NCBI RefSeq assembly: GCF_023898315.1 | Contig: NC_064617.1 | Location: 618,565,000-618,628,999 of the forward strand | Direction: 5' to 3' | Source of the DNA: Schistocerca nitens | Taxonomy: Eukaryota > Arthropoda > Insecta > Orthoptera > Acrididae | Length of the DNA stretch: 64,000 bases | Part shown: positions 31,266 to 43,059 of the stretch, in pieces | How positions within the stretch are numbered: position 1 is the stretch's first letter | How the letters are laid out: each line of letters begins with the position of its first letter | Program-made: the position numbers and the translations under genes | Notes under the pieces: model-generated | Told to the model about the DNA's origin: nothing | Seen by the model: only the letters and a program-made list of their open reading frames with translations | Database searches by the model: none

Positions 31266-31789
31266 TTATCACCACAGGGCGAGTTAATCATGAACTGTAA
31301 ACTAAATGTATCTAAGTTGGATACGAAGTTCTCGTGTACGCCTCGCAATCCCTTTCTGGAAATCTATTTGCTGTTCCAAACTTTGCCTTTGCCTTTCCTT
31401 TTCGTGCCTTTTGTACAAATATGAAGAAACTCAGTATTATTTTATTTTATTTACAGTGTAAATAACGTACAAATTCAAAATAAAAAAAAGCTTCGTGTAG
31501 GTACTCAACGCTACGGCCACTGGATTATCTGTCCTCTGTGCCATCCACTGTCTCGAAACTATGTTGACATAAATGGCAAATGTCTCGCCCGACCTGGGCC
31601 AAAAGTGCTATTTTTTTCTAAAACCTGGCATTCCGGAGTTCTCGCTCCTGTCAGTCTCATCTCTGAATGGACCTTACATACCCATAAAATTGGACGAAAT
31701 CAGTGATGATGAGCAGGCGCGGTCTCCTTGTAAGAGAAGGGTTGAGGTTAAATAACAAAATATAAGAGACTGGTGAATGACTAAGGGAT
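31266..31789. other. No recognised gene
   Basis: AT-rich. A 60-codon frame at 31,573-31,755 has no known motif. Confidence 0.4.
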
Positions 31790-32470
31790 TTTTCACAACA
31801 GTAGCGATTCAGTTACCAAAGAAAGCAGGAACGAAGAAATGCAGTGATCACGGGGTAACTGGCCTCATTTCGCAAGCAGCCAAAGTTATGTTAAGGACCA
31901 TTAGTAAAAGACTGGAACAGATAATGCAGGAGAATCTGGCTGAGCAGTAATTTGGTTTTAGACGGAATACAGGCAAAAGAGATGCTATAGGACTCTTTGG
32001 AACTTCGAGAGAGGGGCTGATTGAAAAGAGGACCATTACATGCCTTACATACGTGGACAAGGAATTTGATAATGTGACTTAGGATAAGCTTGCAGCTATA
32101 ATGAGAGAAAGAGGGTGGACTAGAAAACCAGGCAATGTATAGACTCGTTGTATTTCAACCAAAAAGCGTCAGTGAAAGCTAGAGGAGACAGTACAAAGTA
32201 ACTAGAACTAGAAAAATAGGTAATTCAAGGCTTCTCCTTGTCTCGTACACTTTTCAGTCTGAACTTTGAAAATATGATGGCCGACTATCCAGTAGATGAC
32301 AAGAGGATAAAAACTGAAGGACGAGAAAAATGGTGCTTGAGGTCTGGAAATGACATAGTTCTTTTAGCAGCAGAAGGAATGCAGATGGCTCCAGAAGAAT
32401 TAATACAGTCTTTGATAGTCAAAATTAATGGAACAGAATGACATACCGTTACAACTCTTGCAAGTGACGG
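31790..32470 (+). pseudogene. LINE reverse transcriptase relic (RTE-like)
   Basis: The plus strand encodes IQLPKKAGTKKCSDHGVTGL, then ISQAAKVMLRTISKRLEQIM, then FGFRRNTGKRDAIGLF and a palm region in broken frames. These are RT motifs of the LINE family also seen reversed at 54,044-54,370 (IIIPIPKKAAVDRCENFRTI there). The copy is short and full of stops. A poly-G run at about 32,471-32,484 follows. Confidence 0.75.
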
Positions 32471-32854
32471 GAGGGGGGGGGGGGAGTTTAATATATATGT
32501 TTAAAGCAAAAAGAAAATAACGTTGATGCCGCTGAGCTGATGACTGAACATCGGTTGTCATTGTTGCAGTGTGATACCTGCACAGCACACCTCAATCGTT
32601 TCTCGTAGGTCGTTCAGTGTAACTGACGTCTGTAGTTATATTTCATTTTTCCAGGTTCCCCATAGGCAGAATTCAAGGATTGTAAGATCTGGAGACCGCA
32701 GTGGATACTCAACAGCTCCTCTTCGACGTATTCATCATCCAGGTAAATTTTCACCCAAGTAGGCTCTGACATCTCTGCCGAGTAAAGCGGAGCGCCATAT
32801 TTTTGTAGGCAAAATCTCTCATTTCCATACTCCTCTCGGATGGCAGGTAAAATC

Positions 32855-33258
32855 TATGGCCGGCCGTGTGTCCGAGCGGTTCTAGGCGCTTCAGTCCGGA
32901 ACCACGCTGCTGCTACGGTCGCAGGTTCGAATCCTGCCTCGGGCATGGATGTGTGTGATGTCCTTAGGTTACTTAGGTTCAAATTGTTCAAATGGCTCTG
33001 AGCACTATGGGACTTAACTTCTGAGGTCAGCAGTCCCCTATAACTTAAACTACTTAAACCTAACTAACCTAAGGACATCACACACATCCATGCCCGAGGT
33101 AGGATTCGAACCTGCGACCGTAGCGGTCGCGCGGTTCCAGACTGTAGTGCCTGGAACCGCTCGGCCACTCGGTTAGTTAGGTTCAAGTAGTTCTAAGTCT
33201 AGGGGACTGATGACCTCAGATGTTAAGTCCCTTAGTGCTTAGAGCCATTTGAACCATT
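32855..33258 (+). mobile_element. tRNA-derived SINE type A (plus), interrupted by a second SINE
   Basis: The head GGCCGGCCGTGTGTCCGAGC is followed by GGTTCGAATCC, then part of the body to about 32,980. The body resumes at 33,173 and ends GCCATTTGAACCATT. A short duplication TAAAATC flanks it (32,848-32,854 and 33,259-33,265). The SINE lies inside the mariner-like relic. Confidence 0.88.
32981..33172 (-). mobile_element. tRNA-derived SINE type A (minus), nested inside a SINE
   Basis: An inverted copy runs from its tail AAATTGTTCAAATGGCTCTG to its head near GCTCGGCCACTC. The flanking duplications TTACTTAGGTTC (32,969-32,980) and TTAGTTAGGTTC (33,173-33,184) differ at one base. Confidence 0.9.
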
Positions 33259-34099
33259 TAAAATCGGTTTTGCAGCATATGAAGATACACCTCCAGTTAC
33301 AGTACCTTCAAAGATGAATGGGCCAACCAAACCCCGCAACGACAGACCACCCCACGCATTAACACTCGATAGATTAACATGCTTGTCCATGTGAGGAAGA
33401 GGATTTTCAGGGGCCCAGGTCACACAGATGCGGCGGTTTACAGTAGCATTCGGTTTGAATTGTGTCTCAGACTACATAACCATCCCTGCCAACCTCTCAT
33501 CCTTGCGAAGCATGCCTTCAAACCGCTCGCGGTACTCTATTCTTCGATCCATGTCGATCATGTCGTCATAGCGGATGACAGGCAACTATCTTGGAAAGTA
33601 CACTTCCCACTTTTCAGCCTTCAGGATTCGTCGTATGCTTGACTGGCTTACCCTGAACTTAGTGTACCCTGATTCAGAGATTCTTCAGGTGATGACAGTA
33701 AATTGTTGAAACACAGCAACGCTGGAAGCTGGACTTGAAGTTTTTGGTCGACCAACCCTTTCCTTATGCACATCCTGGACAGTACCGTCGGCTTCGTTAT
33801 ATGTGAAATTATTGTAGGTGTTGGTGGCTGAGTTCCGTACTACGCCGTTGTCGTTAGACCTCCATCATGTATTCGTACTTCCAGTACGGCCTTGCGTTGC
33901 TCGAACGACATCTAACTTCATTCACTGCTGCACTGTCATCTGTTGGAAAACGCGCGCCAAGATCTGTTGAGAAAGCAATGCACTACGCTAATTAGTAAAA
34001 CTTCAGCGACATTTATTTTGTTCCAAAGATATTAACTATCAAAGGGTGTCTATGTTTTTCTGGACACCTCTGTAGAGTTATAGAGCATAATGTGAAGCG

Positions 34100-34101
<2 letters not shown>

Positions 34102-34132
<31 letters not shown>
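34102..34132. repeat. (CT)n microsatellite
   Basis: A pure CT run of about 30 bases. Confidence 0.95.
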
Positions 34133-34137
<5 letters not shown>

Positions 34138-34729
34138 AATGCTTGAGATGTTTTAAGTAAATATATGTCTCATTAAGTTATAGCCGGTAGAGGATACGAA
34201 TCTAAGGAACCTTCTCACAACTATAACATTGCGATGCGATAGCGAAACCTCCAATAACGATGAACCAGAAAAAACTTTTTAAATGAATGAGAATAGTAAA
34301 TTCTGATGACGTTCCTTATAATACTCGCGAGCGGATTATTTCTGTTCATCTCTGTTCTGTCTTTTGGGGCAGGAGACATCAAGCCAATGAAGTGAGTGAC
34401 GACGTCATTGCTCAGTGTGTAATATATCTTATTTTAGTTTACCCGTAAAGCGTACGTCATTTAATACGTATCGGAGTACTGTGCCGGGCAAGGATGAGTA
34501 AGGTGTATAATAATTATGTATAATAATTATGTGTTACCTTATGGTTGTTCATAGCAGTATACGTAAAGTCTTATTATAGGTTAAGTGAACATTTTAGAGA
34601 CATGTTCGGAAGCGGCAGCAGTGGAAAAAGGAAAGCCAGCACGTGTGCGACATTGTTCACGTTTCTGCCCAACGTGAGAAGCATGGATCAACGACCGAAG
34701 AGTCAGTTGCCGCCCTAGAAACTTTGAGA
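34133..34729. other. No recognised gene
   Basis: Contains a short local duplication of GTATAATAATTAT near 34,505-34,530. I see nothing else. Confidence 0.4.
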
Positions 34730-34741
34730 CATTGGCAAAAA

Positions 34742-34906
34742 TGGTTGAAATGGCTCTGAGCACTATGGGACTTAACTTCGGAGGTCATCAGTCCCCTAGA
34801 ACTTAGAACTACTTAAACCTAACCAACCCAAAGACATCACACACATCCATGCCCGAGGCAGGACTCGAACCTGCGACCCTAGACTGTAGCGCCTAGAACT
34901 GCTCGG
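34742..34906 (-). mobile_element. tRNA-derived SINE type A, head shortened
   Basis: A minus-strand copy has its tail at 34,742 (AAATGGCTCTGAGCAC) and its head near 34,900. The tRNA-like part lacks about 25 bases between the B-box and A-box. A 12-bp target duplication CATTGGCAAAAA lies at 34,730-34,741 and 34,907-34,918. Confidence 0.92.
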
Positions 34907-34918
34907 CATTGGCAAAAA

Positions 34919-35859
34919 CACCGAATAAAAACCTCCGACAAACGGGCGTCAATGGGTCCTTTGAGGGGTCGTTCGAGGAGGTCCTTCGAGGGAAGAAAGA
35001 AGACGCGAAGAAACGTCGCCTGGACGGACGGACCTACGGTCAGTCAGCGGATGTCATCTTCGCTAGATAGAGTTAGCCGCTACGCTGGTCGGCAGAAGAA
35101 GATGACGGTACTGCACCAATAGGTCAACGCAGAAGATGCCATCCCCGGTGTTACCAGAGAGAAGTTCGTGTGTTGCTTACCCAGGTGGCTAGCGAGTACG
35201 AAGGAATTGCGGCCTCACACAGTGGGTCACCTGTGAACCTAGAGGTTGATCAACTCCGCCAGAAGACGGCGAAACTGATGGTCGCTGGTTCGATTCCGGG
35301 ACGGAGCACTCCGCGCTACGCCGTAGCCACTTGTTAATTACGCAACTCACAAGGGAGAAGACAGCGCCGCCACCGCTGTGAGTCACGGGTACGATACTGA
35401 ATGGAAGAATAGGCCGCGGCCGCTGCAACACGAGCCGTCGCCGCATCAGCTGTCACCGGAACCTCCACGCTACGACTCCGCCGCTCCGCTGCCGCGAGGA
35501 ATTGAGAGAGTAAAAACACACTGTATCACTATGTTTGTTTAAAGGGTCTTATCTCTCAATAAATAACTGTTAGTGGAGCCACCAGTGTTTCATTCACATC
35601 TCACCCACTGAGTCAAAGAAATAGCCCAGTCCACCGCCAACAAAGCGTCGTTTCCCTACCGTCATCCCTGACAAAATAATGACCTTTGCTCTCCTCTCTC
35701 AATGACGCTCAAGATCTAGTGTCACTAAACGCCGACCCGTTACAGATGTAATGTAAACATGCCCGCTCCAAAAAGAGTGACGTGCGAAAGGCAAAATGAA
35801 CATATGCGTATATTCTTACGTTTTATTAAACCGATATCAAATTTTTCACTCTTTGGGAA
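34919..35859. other. GC-rich noncoding stretch with an AATAAA signal
   Basis: Much of this region is clearly GC-richer than its neighbours. An AATAAA at about 35,560 is followed by GTTAGTGGAGCC. The composition recalls an LTR or the 5' region of a retroelement, but I found no second copy, no inverted termini and no coding domain. Confidence 0.35.
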
Positions 35860-36060
35860 CACGACGGCCGTCCAGATTAAGGTTTTCTGTGATTTGCCTA
35901 CGTCGCTCCAGGGATATACTGGGACGGTTCTTCTGTAAGGGCACTGTCGCTTTCCTTCGCTGTCCTTGCACAATCCGAGCTTGTGCTCCGTCCCTAATGA
36001 CCTCAATGTCGACGGGGTATTAAACCTAATGTTTCTTCCTTCCTTCCTTTTTTTGAATTG
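35860..36060 (+). mobile_element. SINE-like dispersed repeat
   Basis: The stretch contains GTTTTCTGTGATTTGCCTAC, GGACGGTTCTTCTGTAAGGG, AATCCGAGCTTGTGCTCCGT and AATGACCTCAATGTCGACGG, and ends in a (CTTC)n-like pyrimidine tail. I recall the same order of words as a very common grasshopper repeat. The assignment is from memory; I saw no target duplication. Confidence 0.55.
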
Positions 36061-37287
36061 TCTGTCTCTTCTCGTACGTGATCTAGGGGAAGACGTGATG
36101 CGTGAGTGTCGGACATCTTTGTGTATCTGTGTAGAAGGTTTTTACAGTATATCTTCTGGAGGGGGACGTAGTTTCTTCCATTTTGAAATTATTCACCCTG
36201 ACAATGATACCTGGAAACACCGCAGGCTGCAGTCTTCAAGTATAGCAGCGATCTCGTTTACTACTGTATCATACTGCTTTCTTAATCACGGTGATGGATG
36301 ATGTATCCTTCTCTTAAAGAAATAAGAGGAAAATATCATTGTGTTAAAATGAGAATTAATATATTAATCGGTTAGGTTGTTTCAGGGGTAATCGTAGTGA
36401 GAGACAATCGTGAATTGTTGCTGATGAAAATACTCGCCAGCCGCACACCAAGAAATAATTCACATTATTCGCACCTCGCTTACGTCGTCAGTACTTAAAT
36501 GACCAGTATAAGTGGCGACTGTAAAAAGGACGGTGGAGGGCAAAGACAACTGAAGTAATTGAAATACCTAAAACATAGGGAGAATTCAGTCGTGGTTGCA
36601 AGAATGAGGGATTTATTAGTTCTTCATTTGCGACAAGTTTCGTCTGTTTTGATAGCCATCTTCAGGCAATCTAGGAAAATTGTAAAACCAAGTACAAATA
36701 TAATGGTCATATACAAAAATTCTAAAAAAAGAAACCACATAAAAATTCTTTAATCTTACAACATAAAAGTTGCACGTCCAAAATTGCGTATAGGGGCACG
36801 TGGGAGCGAGTAGTGACTAAAGAATGTAATAGCTCCAATAATACGAAATATAAATGTAACACTTACCGAATTGTGGCTAAATAATCATCCCATGAAATCA
36901 GGAGCCAAACGCATAACATTACACCCAGGAAAGTGTGTGCCAACTGCATGTGTAACACTATAATACGGAACAATGCCGATGGTCGCAATTTGTACCAAAA
37001 ACAAGAACCATATAAGGTCGCATAGAAGATTATTAGCATAGCTATAAAAGAGAAACAGGCAAAAGCCTACCTTGTGAAGGTTTAAAGTAATGTGGGAACA
37101 CACCACAAGCCAGTAGTGGCAATAAGAGAGAACTCTCACACGATACGGTCAAATGTAATTTTTTTAAAATACAAGTTCTGTCAATAGCATAAAAAATCAT
37201 CTGGAGAAGGAAAGCAACAATATTAAGATATATAAAGCAAGAACGACTGATACAGCAGATAAAACCGTTGTTTAAGCTCAACTATGA
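36061..37287. other. No recognised gene
   Basis: AT-rich. If the gypsy-like relic that starts at 37,288 kept a 5' LTR it should be here, but I found no repeat partner downstream of 41.1 kb. Confidence 0.4.
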
Positions 37288-40200
37288 TTGGGGATTGCCA
37301 TTTTGTTATCAGTGACATTTTCTGTACTTATGACAGACGAAATAAATTCACGAATATCAGCGGGAACCATTTTTTCACGTGAGGCTAGTGAATCGGGAGA
37401 AACGGACCCGAATGTAGTTAGACACGACTCAGTAGGTGTTCAGAATGATACCCGAACATTGAAACAGTTCATGCAAGGTATGGTGAAAACACTTAATGAC
37501 ACTAGGAATGAACAAACACAAAAATTTAATGAACAAACATAAAACTTTAATGGTCTAAAACAGAAATTTAATTTAATACGAAAAGTTAAAGATTTTTCAA
37601 AACAACGAACACAAATATTTAATGACTTTAGGAATCATGAGACAAAAATTTGAGGAAGATTCAAATGAGCAAATGAAAAATTTGATGACCTAAGTAATAC
37701 ATTGTGCACTGACGTCTCAAATGATTTGACATGTAAGTTGTCTGAAAAGGGAAAAAGAATTAAAGGTGGTGTTATTCACGGATCTGTCAGGAAATAGATA
37801 CGATAGGAAAAAAGATATCGAGTTTTGACAAGGCACAGGAGGAAATGACAATAAAAGCTGAAAAATGTGAGTGATACACAGAATAAAACAGAGGGGACTC
37901 AATCAGAAATTAATGAAAGTGTAATGGAGATGCAAGATGCTATTACCGAGTTGCAAATTATATGTGTGTATTTACCTGGGGAAGCACAGGAACCGTCTGT
38001 AGAAATGAATAATTGAAAATTGAGAATTAAATTCGTAAAGAAAACAGAAAAGGAATTGATAAGGATGTAATGAAGTTCATGGAGGGATTCGAATCAGGGT
38101 TACTGCTTAAGGATTCGACACTAGCACAGTAGGTAGTGCAAGAGCGTAAGACCTATGAAGAAGTGGTCGAAGACGTAGTTAAGGAGAAGGAAAATTAACC
38201 ACTCACCATGACCTAATCAGGTTTAAAGAGGGGGGGGGGGGTAAGAAAAACTGCGAAATGGTTTAACTAATGTTACTGATATGACAAAATGACAATGGAT
38301 CCTCTAATTGCTAGCAATCAGTGCAGTCTGGCAGAATAGGGAGCTGCAATACCTATCCGTCGTTTACCAATAGTCCTTCAGGCGGAGAGAAGGGGCAGTG
38401 TAAAAAACAACAGGCACTGCCAGTGTCAGTACCATCTGCAGCGGCGTACACGGAGTATACCCGTATGTAGCCGACCAATGCAACAGCAGTAGCAGACGGT
38501 ACTCATGTAGGAAGTTCACAGCCTTTGTATGTAGGGGAAATAGATATGAACTTTGCGGCTGGCCTTTCAGCTGAGATGTGATCGTAGGTGTCTTCATTTA
38601 TACGTTAGACAAAGTTTTAGGTCTAGGAGTAGTTATAAAGCCGCTGCCTACGTGGATGACTTGCTAGTAGCAACGTATATCTAGGAAGACCATTTGCGAC
38701 TTTTAGGGCATGTACTATACCGATTCTCAGAATACGGTGTCACAGCCAACTAAAGAAGCCTGCATTTGAGAAGGAAAAGGTCAAATTCCTAGGACGCGTC
38801 GTATCACACGAAGGTATTTTATCAGATCCGGAGAAACGAGAACAAGAAACAGCCCAGAACTTATCTGGGCCTAGTGTATCTCTATAACATTTATTCCTGT
38901 TCACTTGAGGAACAGCGATACTCTGTTAAACTTGTTGCTTAAGAATAATCCTGGATATGGACCAATTAGTGTCAAACCGACTTCGAAAACATAAAAGGAA
39001 CTCTACCCAGTGCAAATACATTGCATCAACTAGACATGTCACAACTTTTTCATTTAGCCACTGATGTGTCTTCGCAGGGTCTGGGGGCATAACTATTCCA
39101 AATCACCAAGACAAATGGACAACAAACACACAAGATAATTTGTTTTGCAAGACTACCTCTTACTGAATGCAAGTGGTCATATTCAGTAACGGAGTTTGAA
39201 GCTCTCTCTGTAGTGTGGGCTTTTATGAAATTCGAATCTTGTTTGTGGGGTGAATACTCCATAGTCCACTGTGACCACCAAGCACTTTCTTTTCTCTTGA
39301 TGTGCCAATTGCTGCACAGAAGAATAGCCATAGGGTTTCTTTACTTGCAGGATTTCAGTTTAGAAGTAGCGTACATTAGAGATAAAGAAAATATAATTGC
39401 TGGTATCTTGCCGAGGCTACCACAATGGTTAGATGTATTTTTAGAACTCAACTAATATGATTCTGAAATCCGTGTCCTACTTATGCAAGACAAAACGCAC
39501 CACCCACATTATGTAGAAATGTGCAATAGTCTGGAGCATTTGCAAGATCAACGCTGCATGGAGGAGATGACGATAATAACTTAAGACATTTTTATACTAT
39601 TTATAATGGAGTAGTGTTTCACTGGCGTACCCCTAACCAAGAACGGTGGAGCGTATGTCTACCTGAAAAGTTTGTAGATGAATTCATTCTTTACACTCAC
39701 AAAGTATGGGATCATTACGAAGTTTCTAAATGCATCGATAAGATAAATATGAACTGCTACTTACCCACCATGCGGCGCCCAATTCTTCAAGTAATTCCAA
39801 GACCAGAAGACCAAACGTTCTAAGAAATCAAAGTTCACTGAACTGTATCCAATAGTTCCCACAAAACCCTTAGACATTTATTCCCGATAATTCCACAATG
39901 AATGCTGCTGGTCCTTATACAAAACAAAAGGTGGTGTTATGTACGTAACTGCCTTACATTACATTTTTTCCAAGTGCGTTAAGCTGAATGCAGTGAGGTC
40001 AATGACCACCGGTTCTATTATTATAAGAATTACAGAAGAGTTTCTCCCGAGAGTAGATGACCCACAGATACTGTTAACTGATAATACATCTTACTTCACA
40101 AGTAACATGTGGAAGGAATTCACGACCAGAAATAAAATAAAACACATACTGGTATCACGGTTCTACCCCGGAACAAGCCCCATAGAAAGGGTGTTTATCG

Positions 40201-40478
40201 AATTTAATAGATTTACACGCTGCTATGCACCACAAAACATACAAAATGGATCGAGATCGTCTCGTCATTTCAGAAAATCAGTAATAACTTTCCACATAGT
40301 TCGACAAATTGTACATCAACTGAATCAGTGTCTGAGAAACAATAAATGGACGATTGGTAAAAATCATTGCCTAAAGTACCTAAGGGAGCTATGTCGTTTG
40401 AAGAAAGAATATGCCAAGCCCTGACTAGGCCGAGTAGAGAAAAAAGTCTTACGACAAAAGATTAGGGCGCACCCTACA

Positions 40479-40901
40479 GCCGCGCGGGATTAGCCGAGCA
40501 GTCTAAGGCGCTGCAGTCATGGACTGGTTGGCTGATTCCGTCGGAGGTTCGAGTCCTCTCTCGGGCATGGATGTGTGTGTTTGTCCTTAGCATAATTTAG
40601 GTTAAGTAGTGTGTAAGCTTCCGGACTGATGAAAAAAATGGTTCAAATGGCTCTGAGCACTATGGGACTCAACATCTTAGGTCATAAGTCCCCTAGAACT
40701 TATAAATACTTAAACCTAACTAACCTAAGGACATCACATACACCCATGCCCGAGGCAGGATTCGAACCTGCGACCGTAGCAGTCCCGCGGTTCCGGACTG
40801 CAGCGCCAGAACCGCTAGACCACTGCGGCCGGCCCCGGACTGATGACCTTAGCAGTTAAGTCCCATAAGATTTCAAACACATTTGACATTTTGAACATTT
40901 T
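40479..40901 (+). mobile_element. tRNA-derived SINE type B, interrupted by a type A SINE
   Basis: The head GCCGCGCGGGATTAGCCGAG and the B-box GGTTCGAGTCCTC are followed by TTTAGGTTAAGTAGTGTG. The copy resumes at 40,835 with CCGGACTGATGACCTTAGC and ends near TTTGACATTTTGAACATT. It splits the integrase region of the gypsy-like relic. Confidence 0.9.
40633..40834 (-). mobile_element. tRNA-derived SINE type A (minus), nested in a type B SINE
   Basis: An inverted type A copy has its tail at AAAATGGTTCAAATGGCTCT and its head at CACTGCGGCCGGC. A 12-bp target duplication CCGGACTGATGA lies at 40,621-40,632 and 40,835-40,846. Confidence 0.93.
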
Positions 40902-41143
40902 TCGCTCTGTACAATTCCACATAGGACAAGATGTATTGCTGCGAATGCACCAAAAATCTACAAAACATGGAAAACTTAACCGCAAATGGCAACTCTAATA
41001 CAGTGGACCGTTTGTAATTACACAAGTCCCTCATCCTGGATCATATAGATTAGCTTACCTTCTAAGTGGAAGGGGCAAGTTCCTGTATTCACGCAAGCAT
41101 ATAAAGGAATTTGTATGTTCAATAGATTTGACAAAAGGTTAAA

Positions 41144-43050
41144 CCAACTCATGAGGTTGTTACGCTTATATGAGTGAAAATATTTCATCATAAATTATGA
41201 AAGATTTTCACTTAGTTTTAGGATAAGTTTCTCACTTACTACTTATATATGTGTAAATAGAAATAAGGTAAGTCATTCATTGACGAACGGATCTTGTGAA
41301 AATCAGTAATAAGCTGAATTTGATCGCCATGATGCGAATTCACAACTAAAATACATACAATCTCCTACCGCAAATTCATAAACGTGGCGGGGAGAAATAA
41401 ATTATGTAACATTTGTGACGATAGGCAATGCGCATGAGCAGTAGAATTTAGCATCACAGAACAGAGACCACGAAGCATGCGCGATGACAAAACGAGTCCA
41501 AAGCCCTGCTTAACACGCCAGACGCTTAGCCAACATTAGTATATACACGAAAGTTAATGAATAAAAAAATTATTACTAAAATAAATATGGAGGTCTACAC
41601 CACAAGAATAAAATTAATGTAAGAAAAGAGGACTAAGGTAAGAAAATATTTACGTGGAAGGAAAGAAAATGCACCAACTACTGGAAAATGTCTAATCACT
41701 AGGTTACTATATATAATATATACGCAAAAATCTACATTGTGGCTATATACAAAGTAAACTAAACTCTTCAGTATAGGAAATCTTTATATACTATGAAAGA
41801 ATGAATAATTCTTGGGATACGCTCATGCTTTGAATAAGCTACAAGAGGGGGTAATGGCACTGTACCTTGTCTAGAAAGTACTATTAGTTTCTTGCGCATT
41901 CATTCTATGAATATGGAAATGACATAATGTTAATGTTTGCGCTCTCACAAAAAAAAATAATGGGTTCAGTTCTGCGAATCAGTCAGAAAAATAATGAACT
42001 AAAAACATTTGAGCAGGGAATGAAAATATAAAAGTCGTTAAGTGTGAATGATGCGTTGGTGCAGCTATGTACGTAGTTGATAAGTTAATATTAAGTTCTT
42101 CTTTTCACAGGGAACGGTACAGTGACACGTCCCATAACGAGGAGAGAGAGAATTTAGGCAGGTGGTACCAAAAGAAAAGGCCTCACCGCAATATATGTAA
42201 ATAGGTGTATGAATGTAATAGTGTGGATGTTATTTGTGAATAAAAAGAAGTTATAGTACGTAAAATGTTGATGAAGTCAATGTCCTGTACTACCAAAGGA
42301 TAAAAACAGCTGTAGCATCCTGCTTTGAAGAGGGTAAGCAATGCCAAATACAAGGGTTCAAGACACAGTTACACATGATCTTGACTTATCTGAATGTCTT
42401 TCCACAAACATTTGTTATGAGACAACCTTCGTAGCGAAGTGTTTACCCACATACAGATTATAGTACTTAGGAGTTGTATCCCGCATAGCAAAGTATAAAT
42501 TAAGTACGCTGAAGAGTTTAATAGTTAAAGGTAGTACTAGCTCATCACAAAAGTTGTGAACGTAAATGATTTATTAATGATAGAATAAAATAAGTAGTCC
42601 ACAGCATCACTGTGAATATGTCAACTAAGAAAGCAAGGACGCTTCTACACTTATAAATGTATAGTTATTATAAAACTGAAGTACGACGATAAATACTGCA
42701 GAATTTTCAGCAGAAGACAACATATACCTATAACCAGTACACAATAATTCTTGATACCTCAAAAGCTGTACCTGATCGCTGTTTAGCTTGTCGACCATCA
42801 ACTCAGCGATTACATTCAATTACCTTATGATTTTCAGTACATCTGCGCGACTGAAACAGAAATACGTTACTGATGCATGATGAATGGCCTTCAGTAAACA
42901 TACTGTTCATAAGATATACGCCTCATTTTGTTGGGATACTGAACTACTAAGCATGATGAGATGTAATTGAGGTTCTCTAAGGCTATAGATTTGGCGATGG
43001 TGAATATCGCTGTATGCAGTTGAGTTATAGGTGCATGGCTATCTCTAAAA
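41144..43050. other. No recognised gene
   Basis: A GGCGGGGAGAAATAAATTA tract at about 41,385 followed by TGTAAC at 41,405 could be the polypurine tract and start of a 3' LTR for the relic upstream. I could not find the matching 5' copy, so I do not call an LTR. Confidence 0.4.
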
Positions 43051-43059
43051 AAGGCAACC

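Larger units (their letters stand above)
32540..34072 (-). pseudogene. Mariner-like transposon relic, interrupted by a SINE pair
   Basis: On the minus strand, fragments recall a Tc1/mariner-type transposase. These are SSIRRILKAEKWEVYFPR (about 33,600), then WAPENPLPHMDKHVN (about 33,400) and LVGPFIFEGTVTG (about 33,310), and beyond the SINE a QKYGAPLYSAEM segment (about 32,790), where the family has a second-Asp motif. The right end reads CAGAGGTGTCCAGAAAAAC (reverse complement) with TA at 34,073-34,074. I could not find the left terminal repeat, and the start at about 32,540 is approximate. Stops and frameshifts abound. Confidence 0.72.
37288..41143 (+). pseudogene. Second gypsy-like retrotransposon relic
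   Basis: A plus-strand Gag-like frame (37,288-37,542) rich in Asn, Gln and Thr with repeated QKFNEQT-like units suggests a coiled coil. Gag-like remnants continue to about 38,200. RT survives only as YVDDLLVAT (about 38,655) and VKFLGRVVSHEGILSDPEK (about 38,790). RNase H follows (HCDHQALSFLL, about 39,270). Integrase has ILLTDNTSYFTSNMWKEF (about 40,065) and PGTSPIERVFIEFNR (about 40,170). After the SINE pair, the integrase C terminus reads IGQDVLLRMHQKSTKHGKLN and VPHPGSYRL (40,905-41,060). The order is normal, but most of protease and the RT fingers are deleted and stops are common. I could not identify LTRs. The family differs from the 14-kb element. Confidence 0.88.

Noticed and set aside
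41405-41900. 3' LTR of the 37-41 kb gypsy-like relic
   Set aside because: A purine tract precedes TGTAAC, but I found no matching 5' copy upstream of 37.3 kb.
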